Below are positions 44,701 through 51,368 of a DNA stretch of 51,368 bases, piece after piece; within the stretch, counting starts at the first letter, position 1, and each line of letters starts with the position of its first letter. The stretch is from an uncultured bacterium. GTDB taxonomy: Bacteria > Cyanobacteriota > Vampirovibrionia > Gastranaerophilales > Gastranaerophilaceae. The notes under the pieces were generated by a model. That model made no database searches, was not told where the DNA came from, and saw only the letters and a program-made list of their open reading frames with translations. Both the position numbers and the translations under genes were made by a program. The stretch is taken from the NCBI GenBank assembly GCA_902798645.1, contig CADBXV010000023.1:1-51368 (forward strand), read 5' to 3'.

Positions 44701-45592
44701 CGATATGTTAGCATCGTTAGTATTTGAAAGAGAAAAAACAGGCGATATCGTTCAAGGTTTGCCGAGAGTAGAAGAATTGCTTGAAGCTCGTAAACCAAAA
44801 GATTGCGCAATCTTGGCTGAATACGATGGTACTGCAAAAATCGTTATAGAAGATGATGTTCCGAGATTATATCTTGAAAATGAAGAAGGTTCTTCTACAG
44901 AAATCAAGTTTGCAATTGATGCAAGTATTGTTGTAACAAACGGTCAAAAGATTAAGAAAGGTCAGCCATTAACAAGCGGTCCTCTTAATCCGCATGATAT
45001 TATAAGACTTTGCGGTCCTGAAGAAGCTCAGCAATACTTGGTAGATGAAGTTCAACGTGTATATCGTTCACAAGGTGTAGAAATTGCTGATAAACACGTA
45101 GAAATCATTGTAAGGCAAATGACTAAGAAAGTTAGAATTGTTGATTCAGGTGATACAAATTTACTACCCGGTGAATTGGTAGAAGTTCAAACTTTTGAAA
45201 ATGAAAATAAAGCGGTAAAAGAACATGACGGTCAAGAAGCGACTTGTGAATACATGTTACTTGGTATTACCAAAGCTTCATTGAACACTGAATCCTTTAT
45301 TTCAGCTGCTTCATTCCAAGAAACTACAAGAATATTGACTGAAGCTGCAGTAGATGGTAAGAAAGATATGTTAAGAGGTTTGAAAGAAAACGTAATCATT
45401 GGTAGATTAATTCCTGCCGGTACCGGTTTCCATCACTTAACATACGCAAGCGAGGAACGTGACAGAGAAGCTCAAAAAAGAGCTGCTCAACGTAACCAAG
45501 CAAGAAAACCTTCTGCAATATTAGAAGAAATTGAAGGTATGTTTGGCGCTCCTGAACTTACAGCTGGTAATGACAGTATCATTGAAGATTAG
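41732..45592 (+). CDS. rpoC2: RNA polymerase beta-prime subunit (C-terminal part) with a large insertion
   Basis: The 1286-residue chain holds the rest of beta-prime: bridge-helix and trigger-loop flanks ([24 protein letters not shown] and [16 protein letters not shown]), then a very long insertion of beta-rich repeats in the trigger loop (from about residue 350 to 1000, like cyanobacterial SI3), then the C-terminal clamp ([32 protein letters not shown]). The insertion contains an acidic stretch near 733-761 ([11 protein letters not shown]). The start is taken at ATG 41732, with GAGGAAA upstream; an in-frame ATG at 41678 lies in the REP hairpins. Confidence 0.98.
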   Translation: [1286 protein letters not shown]

Positions 45593-45610
45593 TATAATCT
45601 AAATAAAAAA

Positions 45611-45638
45611 ACAGAGCAGATTTCTGCTCTGTTTTTTT
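45611..45638 (+). terminator. Intrinsic terminator of the rpoB operon
   Basis: CAGAGCAGA / TCTGCTCTG with a minimal loop, followed by seven Ts, 20 nt after the rpoC2 stop. Confidence 0.9.
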
Positions 45639-45640
45639 AT

Positions 45641-46003
45641 GCAAAAAATTATATATTTGATGTGATAGAGGTATTAATTTTATTTTTGTCTATAATAATA
45701 TTTGTTTTTATATTTTATATGTCCCTTTCTTTGCAGTCAAAGAAAGGGACGAAAGAAATTCTTGGGGCTTCAATTCCGTTCACGAATTTGTACGGTTCGA
45801 CCTTAGTAAGTGAACTCGGAACTTTCGGGGGTAAATGTACTATGGAACGTACTAATTTATTAACCATCATAAAATAGACATTTACCCCTCGAACAGCACT
45901 TGCTTTGTTATTGTCTTACCTACATTGTTTGCTCACTTCATTATGCCCCAATTCCCTTTAAGTTTTAATTTTCGTTATTTAACTATTTTAGTAAATTGAG
46001 CAC
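45641..46003. repeat. Palindrome-rich non-coding region after rpoC2
   Basis: A perfect 13-bp hairpin GTCCCTTTCTTTG / CAAAGAAAGGGAC (45721-45750) is followed by GTTCAC / GTGAAC arms and by GGGGTAAATGT (45828-45838) with its complement ACATTTACCCC (45878-45888). A 71-codon open frame (45662-45877) runs through these hairpins. It is probably fortuitous, a translation of repeat DNA. This looks like one or more palindromic insertions. Confidence 0.6.
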
Positions 46004-46004
46004 T

Positions 46005-46025
46005 GTAGGTCAGGTTTCACCTGAC
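46005..46025 (+). repeat. REP-like element
   Basis: A GTAGG head overlapping the stem GTCAGGT / ACCTGAC with a TTC loop. It lies 80 nt before the CooC-like gene and has the same design as 100-123 and the rpoC1/rpoC2 pair. Confidence 0.65.
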
Positions 46026-46103
46026 AATATTTTTTTTACATCAAAATATATAAATGATGTATAACAATATTTATGATAAAATTATAAAAAAGAGGATATT
46101 ATT

Positions 46104-46856
46104 TTGACAACAAAAATTGCAATTACAGGTAAAAGCGGCAGCGGAAAAACTACAATAACAAAAGCATTTATGAATGTTTTACAAGAAAAATTCCCCGACA
46201 AATCAATTTTACTTTTTGATAATGATTTAACAGGAGAATTAGGACATTCATTCGGACTTGATATCAGAAATACAATATATGGTATAAGAAGCGGAAAACA
46301 TGAGTATAAAACCGGTATTCCGGAAGGAATGTCCAAGCACGAATTTGTAGAGTGGGCAATTGAAGATATTTTAGTTTCAATTAACGATAATGTCGATATA
46401 ATAGTGTCATGGTTTGTTGGAGCTAAAGATTGCAGATGTCCTATTACTGCCCAAATTAATGATGCTTGCCAAAAATTGATTGAAAGATATGATTTTGTAA
46501 TTTTTGACTGCGAGTTTGACTTAAAGTATTTAAATCAGCTTGTTGAAACAAATATCGATTTGGCATTAATAGTCGCAAATCCGACAGACGAATCAGTGAA
46601 ATTAACCAAAAGAATTACTGAATTTTCTGTAAAACACGCTGACGGTGGTCAACTTGGTGTAGTTGTAAACAACGTAAATAATCAGAATTTAGACTTGATA
46701 TATAATAAAATGCGTGAAGCAGATTTGGATATTTTAGGCTCAATCCCCTATGATGAAAAAATTGTAAACGGTACATTAGATTGGAACTCTGATGTTGTTA
46801 AAGATGCTGTAAAGCAGTTATATTTTCGATTAAATCTGCCTCAGGAGAATAATTAA
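46104..46856 (+). CDS. CooC/MinD-like P-loop ATPase
   Basis: The 250-residue protein is a SIMIBI-class ATPase with P-loop GKSGSGKTT (residues 9-17), switch II-like FVIFDCEFDL and a CxC pair (Cys110, Cys112 in KDCRCP). The CxC and length resemble CooC, which loads nickel into carbon monoxide dehydrogenase; a nickel or other metal insertion role is inferred. No CODH gene is in the window. It begins with TTG, with AGAGG 9 nt upstream. Its stop overlaps the folD start by one base. Confidence 0.8.
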   Translation: MTTKIAITGKSGSGKTTITKAFMNVLQEKFPDKSILLFDNDLTGELGHSFGLDIRNTIYGIRSGKHEYKTGIPEGMSKHEFVEWAIEDILVSINDNVDIIVSWFVGAKDCRCPITAQINDACQKLIERYDFVIFDCEFDLKYLNQLVETNIDLALIVANPTDESVKLTKRITEFSVKHADGGQLGVVVNNVNNQNLDLIYNKMREADLDILGSIPYDEKIVNGTLDWNSDVVKDAVKQLYFRLNLPQENN

Positions 46857-47680
46857 TGATATTATTAGACGGTAAAAAAGTATCAGAAAAAATATTAAAT
46901 GACGTTAAAGGGAGAGTTTTGCATCAGGTCAAGATTCCTCATTTGGTAGTAGTCCTTGTAGGGGATGATTCTGCAAGCAGGGTTTACGTAAATAATAAGA
47001 AAAAGGCTGCTGAAAAAGTCGGAATAAAATCATCAGTTATAGAATTTAGTTCCGATATATCCGAGGATACTCTTTTAAAAAAAATAAACGAGTTAAATAA
47101 TGATTCTGAAGTTACCGGAATACTTGTACAGTTGCCGTTACCAAATCATATAGATAAAAATAAAGTTGTAACTGCCATATCGCCTCTAAAAGATGTTGAC
47201 GGTTTTCATCCGGAAAATCAAGGTAAACTTTTAATCGGTATGGAGCCATATTTTTATCCTGCAACACCACAAGGGATTTTGATGTTGTTAGATGAATATA
47301 GTATACCGCTAGAGTGTAAAAACGCAGTTGTAATAGGTCGTTCAAATATTGTTGGGAAACCTATGGCGCAAATGTTGTTAAAAAGAAATGCAACGGTTAC
47401 TATGTGCCATTCATATACACAAAATCTTGATGAAATAATAAAAACCGCAGATGTTGTAATATCTGCGGTGGGTAAAAAAATTGTAAGATGTAAGATGGTT
47501 AAGAAAAATTCTGTTGTTGTTGACGTTGGTATATATAGAGATATCAACGGCAAACTTACAGGTGACGTAGATTTTGATATTGTATCTCCGTCGTGTGGCT
47601 TTATATCTCCTGTTCCGGGAGGTGTAGGACCTATGACAATTGCTTCTTTGATGTATAATGCATCTAAAGTATATATGTAA
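46856..47680 (+). CDS. folD: Methylenetetrahydrofolate dehydrogenase / cyclohydrolase
   Basis: FolD interconverts 5,10-methylene- and 10-formyl-tetrahydrofolate with NADP. The 274-residue protein has YVNNKKKAAEKVGI with the catalytic Lys, ILVQLPLPNHID, DVDGFHPENQGKL, VVIGRSNIVGKPMAQMLL and PVPGGVGPMTIASL. It is coupled to the CooC-like gene by a one-base overlap. It ends 4 nt from a convergent small-protein gene. Confidence 0.97.
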   Translation: MILLDGKKVSEKILNDVKGRVLHQVKIPHLVVVLVGDDSASRVYVNNKKKAAEKVGIKSSVIEFSSDISEDTLLKKINELNNDSEVTGILVQLPLPNHIDKNKVVTAISPLKDVDGFHPENQGKLLIGMEPYFYPATPQGILMLLDEYSIPLECKNAVVIGRSNIVGKPMAQMLLKRNATVTMCHSYTQNLDEIIKTADVVISAVGKKIVRCKMVKKNSVVVDVGIYRDINGKLTGDVDFDIVSPSCGFISPVPGGVGPMTIASLMYNASKVYM

Positions 47681-47684
47681 TTTA

Positions 47685-48119
47685 TTATGATTGTAACAAG
47701 TGGTTGTCTTGGCAGCTTTGTGCTGTAGATTGTGTTAATGAGTCTTTTTCTGTTGTTAATTCTGTAACCAGTGCTTCGTACATTGTTTTTAACTGATCAT
47801 AATCAACATCTAATTCTGCGAGTTGAAGTGAACGTTCTTCATCATATTTTGATATTTTTCGTTGTGCATATGCTTCTGCATCTGCATCACTTAATACTTC
47901 ACCTTTTGCTTTAATTGTAACACCGCCGATTTTGCATTCCTTATCGACATCTTGTGCATCATCAACAGCATCTTCAAATTTTGCTTCTAATTTAACTTGT
48001 GCTTGTAATTTTTTTGCGTTGTTTTCATATTTACCTGAATAAAAGATTTCCAGACCTTGATAAAAATTCAAATCTGCTTTTACGCTTAATAAATGTGATA
48101 ACTTCATTGATGCTGACAT
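47685..48119 (-). CDS. Small coiled-coil protein
   Basis: The 144-residue protein is helical throughout, with long charged stretches (AQVKLEAKFEDAVDDAQD and AYAQRKISKYDEERS) and a Ser/Thr/Gln-rich end. There is no signal peptide and no recognised family. AAGGT precedes the ATG. Its upstream region shares the TACTTTATATA core with the genes at 21388 and 48502, so co-regulation is plausible. Confidence 0.65.
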   Translation of the reverse strand: MSASMKLSHLLSVKADLNFYQGLEIFYSGKYENNAKKLQAQVKLEAKFEDAVDDAQDVDKECKIGGVTIKAKGEVLSDADAEAYAQRKISKYDEERSLQLAELDVDYDQLKTMYEALVTELTTEKDSLTQSTAQSCQDNHLLQS

Positions 48120-48144
48120 TTTCTTATACCTTTTTTTTTATCTT

Positions 48145-48175
48145 ACATATATATAAAGTATTTCTAAAATATCTA
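48145..48175 (-). promoter_or_regulatory. Conserved upstream block, copy C (core only)
   Basis: On the minus strand the sequence carries AAATACTTTATATA followed by ATGTAAG. This matches the core of the blocks at 21424-21496 and 48521-48598; the GTCAATTT part is absent or diverged. Confidence 0.4.
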
Positions 48176-48251
48176 ATTTCATAAGTTGTTTATTTTGTTA
48201 CAAATCTTAATATTTTATGTTACATGCAAAATTAAATACATAATATTACAA

Positions 48252-48278
48252 CAAAAAAGCCCTGATTTATCAGGGCTT
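48252..48278 (-). terminator. Intrinsic terminator of the 67-residue gene
   Basis: On the minus strand, AAGCCCTGA / TCAGGGCTT with a 4-nt loop (48257-48278), then T-rich sequence. It lies about 20 nt after the stop of the 67-residue gene. Confidence 0.85.
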
Positions 48279-48298
48279 AAAACTATATTAAGATTGTA

Positions 48299-48502
48299 TT
48301 AGTTATTACTTAATACTAATCTGAAAGTTGCTAAATTTTTGATAGACAACATTTTATGTTTGTTAGCTTGCTTGTCTGATATCGCAAATATTCTGCAAAT
48401 TCTTTGTATCTCTTCAACAGCTTGTCTTGAATCTAATTTATATACGTTATTAATAGGATCTGCAATTACTGACATTGTAGCATTTAATTCTTCTTCTTTC
48501 AT
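48299..48502 (-). CDS. Small helical protein
   Basis: The 67-residue protein (VEEIQRICRIFAISDKQANKH in part, shortened here to EEIQRICRIFAISDKQ) is helical, with one Cys and no signal peptide. No family is recognised. AAGGAG precedes the ATG, and a terminator follows, so it is a real gene. The upstream block (48521-48598) is shared with the coiled-coil gene at 21388. Confidence 0.7.
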   Translation of the reverse strand: MKEEELNATMSVIADPINNVYKLDSRQAVEEIQRICRIFAISDKQANKHKMLSIKNLATFRLVLSNN

Positions 48503-48520
48503 TTTTACTCCTTATAAAAT

Positions 48521-48598
48521 ACCTTTATGTATATATAAAGTAATTCGAAATCAAAAAATTGACTTTTTTGTTTTAAAATGTTAAGTTTTGTAAACACA
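48521..48598 (-). promoter_or_regulatory. Conserved upstream block, copy B
   Basis: The counterpart of 21424-21496: ACAAAACTT, ACATTTTAA, AAAAAAGTCAATTT, TTCGAA and TACTTTATATA in the same order, ending AAAGG about 20-25 nt before the 67-residue gene. Confidence 0.5.
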
Positions 48599-48651
48599 AA
48601 AGTATATACTTATTATCTAAAACTGTTATTATTGATAAAAGAAGATTTTTA

Positions 48652-49605
48652 TTGTATCTTAATTTTGTGAGTAATACTGCATTAAATTTTACTGAGATAT
48701 TAGGCGAATGTGGGGTTGAAACGGAACCTCCTGCAGAAGTGATAAAAAAAATTACCGAATTGGAAGAATTTTATGATGTATCGGATTTGGTAGAGATATA
48801 TAATTATATATTACTCAATGTTAAAAATTATGATTTGCTCTCAGGTGTAATTAAACTTTCGGATTCGCATAAATCAAGTTCCACACTTTCTATTTTAGTC
48901 AACATGCTTTTATTAAAAATTTTAGAACAGGATAATTCGGAAGAATTAGTAAATATACGTGTATTATGTGCTAAAGCAATTTCAAATTATAAAGACACTT
49001 CTACACTCGGAACATTGTTATATTGTTTAAATAACAAAAATGAAAATTACAAAGTCAGGCTGGCTTGTGCGGATGCATTAGGAAGAATAGGGGATAAATA
49101 TGCTGTTGCATCATTAATTGATGTAGTTAAAGACGAAAATGAAAAATCTGTTTACGTAAAAGAGTCAGCAACATTTGCTTTAGGATTAATAGGGGATACA
49201 AGTGCGATTGATCCTCTTGTAGCTATAATGGAAGCAAAACAAGGTATTTGGGATAAATTTTCATTTTTAAAAGAAAAAATTGTTGAGGTTTTGGGTAAGC
49301 TAAACATAAATAATTCAAAAGTGTTGCGTGTGTTTAAAACTTCATTAATGGATTCATCGCCAATGGTACGTATAAATACAATTGAAGCGTTGATGAACAG
49401 TGAGTATGAAGAAGCTCCTGAGTTAATACGCACAGCTTTAAAAGATGAAGATGAAGAAGTTCAGCGAAATGCTCTGATTGCGTTATATAATATTAACGGG
49501 CGTGATATTTTAGACGAAGTAATTTCGCTTCCCGTTTATTCTAAATTCTTAAAAGAAGAAGCACAAAATTTAATTAATGAGTATGAAGGGGAAGATTATG
49601 AGTAA
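48652..49605 (+). CDS. HEAT-repeat protein
   Basis: The 317-residue protein is built of HEAT/PBS-lyase-type repeats from about residue 100 on (VRLACADALGRIGD, VKESATFALGLIGDTSAIDPLV, VRINTIEALMNSEYEEAP, VQRNALIALYNING). Such repeats form a protein-binding scaffold; PBS-lyase HEAT proteins in Cyanobacteria are better known, but no lyase role is implied. It starts at TTG 48652 (weak AGAAGA upstream); GTG 48667 is an alternative. It overlaps queC by 8 nt. Confidence 0.85.
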   Translation: MYLNFVSNTALNFTEILGECGVETEPPAEVIKKITELEEFYDVSDLVEIYNYILLNVKNYDLLSGVIKLSDSHKSSSTLSILVNMLLLKILEQDNSEELVNIRVLCAKAISNYKDTSTLGTLLYCLNNKNENYKVRLACADALGRIGDKYAVASLIDVVKDENEKSVYVKESATFALGLIGDTSAIDPLVAIMEAKQGIWDKFSFLKEKIVEVLGKLNINNSKVLRVFKTSLMDSSPMVRINTIEALMNSEYEEAPELIRTALKDEDEEVQRNALIALYNINGRDILDEVISLPVYSKFLKEEAQNLINEYEGEDYE

Positions 49606-50263
49606 ATCTGTCATACTTTTGTCCGGCGGTTTGGATTCATTGGTAGCACTTGGAGCCGGCATAAATGAATATGGTATAGAGCTTGCATTAACCTTTGATT
49701 ACGGTCAAAAATCCGTAAATGAGGAAGTATCTGCCTCTAAAAAGATATGTGAGTATTATAAAATAAAACATAAAATAATTAATTTAGATTGGTTAAGAGA
49801 TATTACGAATACCGCTCTTGTTTCTGATAAAGAAATACCAACAGAAAATTTAGGTACAGAAAAAAGTGCCGAAGACGTTTGGGTTCCAAATAGAAATGGT
49901 TTATTTTTAAATATTGCAGCTGCGTATGCAGATTCGTACGGATATGATTATATTATATTTGGTGCAAACAAAGATGAAGGAAAGACCTTTCCGGATAATA
50001 CGGAAAAATTCAGAACGGAAATGACAAAAGTTTTCGAATACTCAACTCTACAGAAACCAAAAGTGATTGCTCCCTTGATAAATTATGGTAAGGATGATAT
50101 AGTAAGATTGGCGATTTATGAGAGTATTCCGCTTGAGTTAGTAAGGAGTTGTTATAATTCAGGTCGTTATCATTGCGGTAAATGCGAATCTTGTAAACAT
50201 TTAAAGCAAGCTTTGGTTAATAATAAAGCATACAACTACATAAATTTATTATTTGGTGAATAG
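49598..50263 (+). CDS. queC: 7-cyano-7-deazaguanine synthase
   Basis: QueC makes preQ0 from 7-carboxy-7-deazaguanine, ammonia and ATP in queuosine tRNA-modification synthesis. The 221-residue protein has the PP-loop ILLSGGLDSLVAL, FDYGQKS, WVPNRNGLFLNIAAAYA, FGANKDEG and the C-terminal zinc site CYNSGRYHCGKCESC. ATG 49598 has AAGGGGAAG before it and overlaps the HEAT gene by 8 nt; an upstream ATG at 49577 is unlikely. The next gene, DUF366, is linked to this pathway in many genomes. Confidence 0.96.
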   Translation: MSKSVILLSGGLDSLVALGAGINEYGIELALTFDYGQKSVNEEVSASKKICEYYKIKHKIINLDWLRDITNTALVSDKEIPTENLGTEKSAEDVWVPNRNGLFLNIAAAYADSYGYDYIIFGANKDEGKTFPDNTEKFRTEMTKVFEYSTLQKPKVIAPLINYGKDDIVRLAIYESIPLELVRSCYNSGRYHCGKCESCKHLKQALVNNKAYNYINLLFGE

Positions 50264-50826
50264 TGAAAATTAAATTTATTGATGATGATATAAAATACAT
50301 AGGTTCACAACTTGCACCGCATTGGATTTATAAAAATCACAAAATTCAAGGTGATGCGATAGTTGCATTTTGTGGTGAATGCAAAGTTGATTTATCTGAG
50401 ATGGTTGATATAGAAGATGTTATTAATAATGAGCCTATTTATAGTAAGTATATGTTGAGTTTTATAACGGAGCAATTCGGAATTAACCTCAGTGAAGGGG
50501 TTTTTAGGCAAAGATTGCTAATGTGCATAATAAAAGAACTTTTAGAAGAAAAAGGAATTTTTGTTGTAAGAAATGGTGATGATTTAATGATTGACAGTAA
50601 AAAGTTATCTGTTTCTATTGCAACAAAGTCAATATCTTCAGTTCTTATTCATACAGGACTTAATATTTTATCGGAAGGAGCGCCTGTTAGGGCCTCCGGA
50701 TTAACGAGTGATTTAGGTATAACTGATATTAAATCATTTGCAATTGATGTAATGACAAGATATTCAGCTGAATTAGATGATATTAGTATGGCTTGTACAA
50801 AAGTCAGAGGTGTAATGGAAAAGTAA
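50263..50826 (+). CDS. DUF366 family protein
   Basis: The 187-residue protein resembles the DUF366 family: GDAIVAFCGECKVDLSEMVDIEDV at the N-terminus, a central helical part and a C-terminal SGLTSDLGI segment. The function is not established; it is often near queuosine genes and here directly follows queC. It begins with GTG at 50263, overlapping the queC stop by one base. Confidence 0.8.
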   Translation: MKIKFIDDDIKYIGSQLAPHWIYKNHKIQGDAIVAFCGECKVDLSEMVDIEDVINNEPIYSKYMLSFITEQFGINLSEGVFRQRLLMCIIKELLEEKGIFVVRNGDDLMIDSKKLSVSIATKSISSVLIHTGLNILSEGAPVRASGLTSDLGITDIKSFAIDVMTRYSAELDDISMACTKVRGVMEK

Positions 50827-50836
50827 AAGGGAAAGT

Positions 50837-51368
50837 ATGACTGGACACGGTTATAAAAAATATATGAAAAAAGATGTAAGGCAAGGTCATCCGCTTGTAA
50901 AAATATTTATAATATCTTTCTTCGGAATGCTTTTAATCTCGACATTTATGATAAATTCATTATCAAAGAAAATGAGTGTGGATACTTCAATCGGTGATTA
51001 TAAAGAGCAGTCAATTGATGATTTAGAAGATAAAAAAATTGTTGATAATAGACTTGAAATTATAAAAAATGAAGATCAAAATCAAAGTTTTACAGATATT
51101 ATGAAAAATGCTGAAGACGTTAAAAAAACAGAAAGCGTAGTGGAGCCTGTTGAAAGTACTGATAATGAAAAGTCTTCTCCTGTAGTTTCTTCGTCTTCAG
51201 ATGAAACTGTATATAAAGTTTTTATTGGTACATACACATCGTCTGAACAGGCAAAGGTTGCAAAAGAAATAATTCAAGAATCCGGAAGCGGACTAAATCC
51301 GATTGTAAAATGCTTGGGTGCAAACAATTATACACTTCAGGTAGGAATTTTTAAAAACAAAAATAGTG
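50837..51368 (+). CDS. SPOR-domain membrane protein (truncated by the window end)
   Basis: The first 177 codons of a membrane protein. A short basic N-terminus is followed by a membrane segment at about 22-40 (VKIFIISFFGMLLISTFMI), a long Asp/Glu/Ser-rich linker, then the start of a SPOR domain (VYKVFIGTYTSSEQAKVAKE, then YTLQVGIFKNK). SPOR domains bind denuded glycan strands at division sites. AGGGAAAG precedes the ATG. It follows DUF366 by 10 nt; its C-terminus lies beyond the window. Confidence 0.8.
   Translation, partial: MTGHGYKKYMKKDVRQGHPLVKIFIISFFGMLLISTFMINSLSKKMSVDTSIGDYKEQSIDDLEDKKIVDNRLEIIKNEDQNQSFTDIMKNAEDVKKTESVVEPVESTDNEKSSPVVSSSSDETVYKVFIGTYTSSEQAKVAKEIIQESGSGLNPIVKCLGANNYTLQVGIFKNKNS

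Noticed and set aside
45662-45877. 71-codon open frame with a membrane-like N-terminus
   Set aside because: It runs through a 13-bp perfect hairpin and other palindromes, has no ribosome site and follows a terminator. It is most simply repeat DNA in an open frame.

Overview
The window looks like a chromosomal segment of a non-photosynthetic relative of Cyanobacteria (Vampirovibrionia/Melainabacteria, most likely a gut-type Gastranaerophilales). The strongest evidence is the RNA polymerase operon. It runs rpoB - rpoC1 - rpoC2, with the beta-prime subunit split into two genes and a very long insertion in rpoC2, as in Cyanobacteria, and it does not follow rplJ/rplL. Supporting evidence is the low G+C content, a DUF3326 gene of the type known from Cyanobacteria, a Gram-negative envelope (LpxI, murein genes) and many genes with no recognised family. 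The lineage call is inference from gene content; no tree was built.

Layout. 1-2.2 kb: a REP-like hairpin, tRNA-Phe, infC with an AUU start, and a regulator made of four GntR-type winged helices. 2.2-5.5 kb: a GH13-like glycosidase and, divergently, a possible Cys-His-Asp hydrolase. 5.5-8.5 kb: dnaG-rpoD. 8.6-13.7 kb: murC-murB-ddl-ftsQ-hemW, a murein and division operon. 13.7-20.6 kb (minus strand): an extended SDR, an alpha-oxoamine synthase, rsmD, bioD and a SWIM-SNF2 helicase. 20.7-24.9 kb: a candidate small RNA, several lineage-specific small proteins, a YhcH-family protein, lpxI, and a His-codon-rich leader ORF before a membrane protein. 24.9-33.7 kb: a B12-type radical SAM enzyme, a sugar transporter broken by a 19-bp tandem duplication, purB, a small secreted protein, a WecG-type glycosyltransferase, a transketolase N-terminal subunit, DUF3326, lepB and a polyprenyl synthase. 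34-35.8 kb: a 570-residue protein with a flagellar-sigma-type promoter. 35.8-46.1 kb: rpoB-rpoC1-rpoC2, flanked and interrupted by palindromic repeats. 46.1-51.4 kb: a CooC-like ATPase with folD, two small proteins, and HEAT - queC - DUF366 - SPOR.

Most of the window is housekeeping: transcription, replication priming, murein and lipid A synthesis, division, one-carbon and queuosine metabolism. The less ordinary layer is regulatory and repetitive. Two genes of unknown function carry near-perfect sigma-28 (FliA) promoters. Three small helical proteins share a conserved upstream block. Several genes appear to be leaderless (TATAAT ending 6-7 nt before the start codon). At least four GTAGG-hairpin (REP-like) elements and a nested palindromic element cluster around the polymerase operon. 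I see no CRISPR array, prophage, rRNA or intact insertion sequence.
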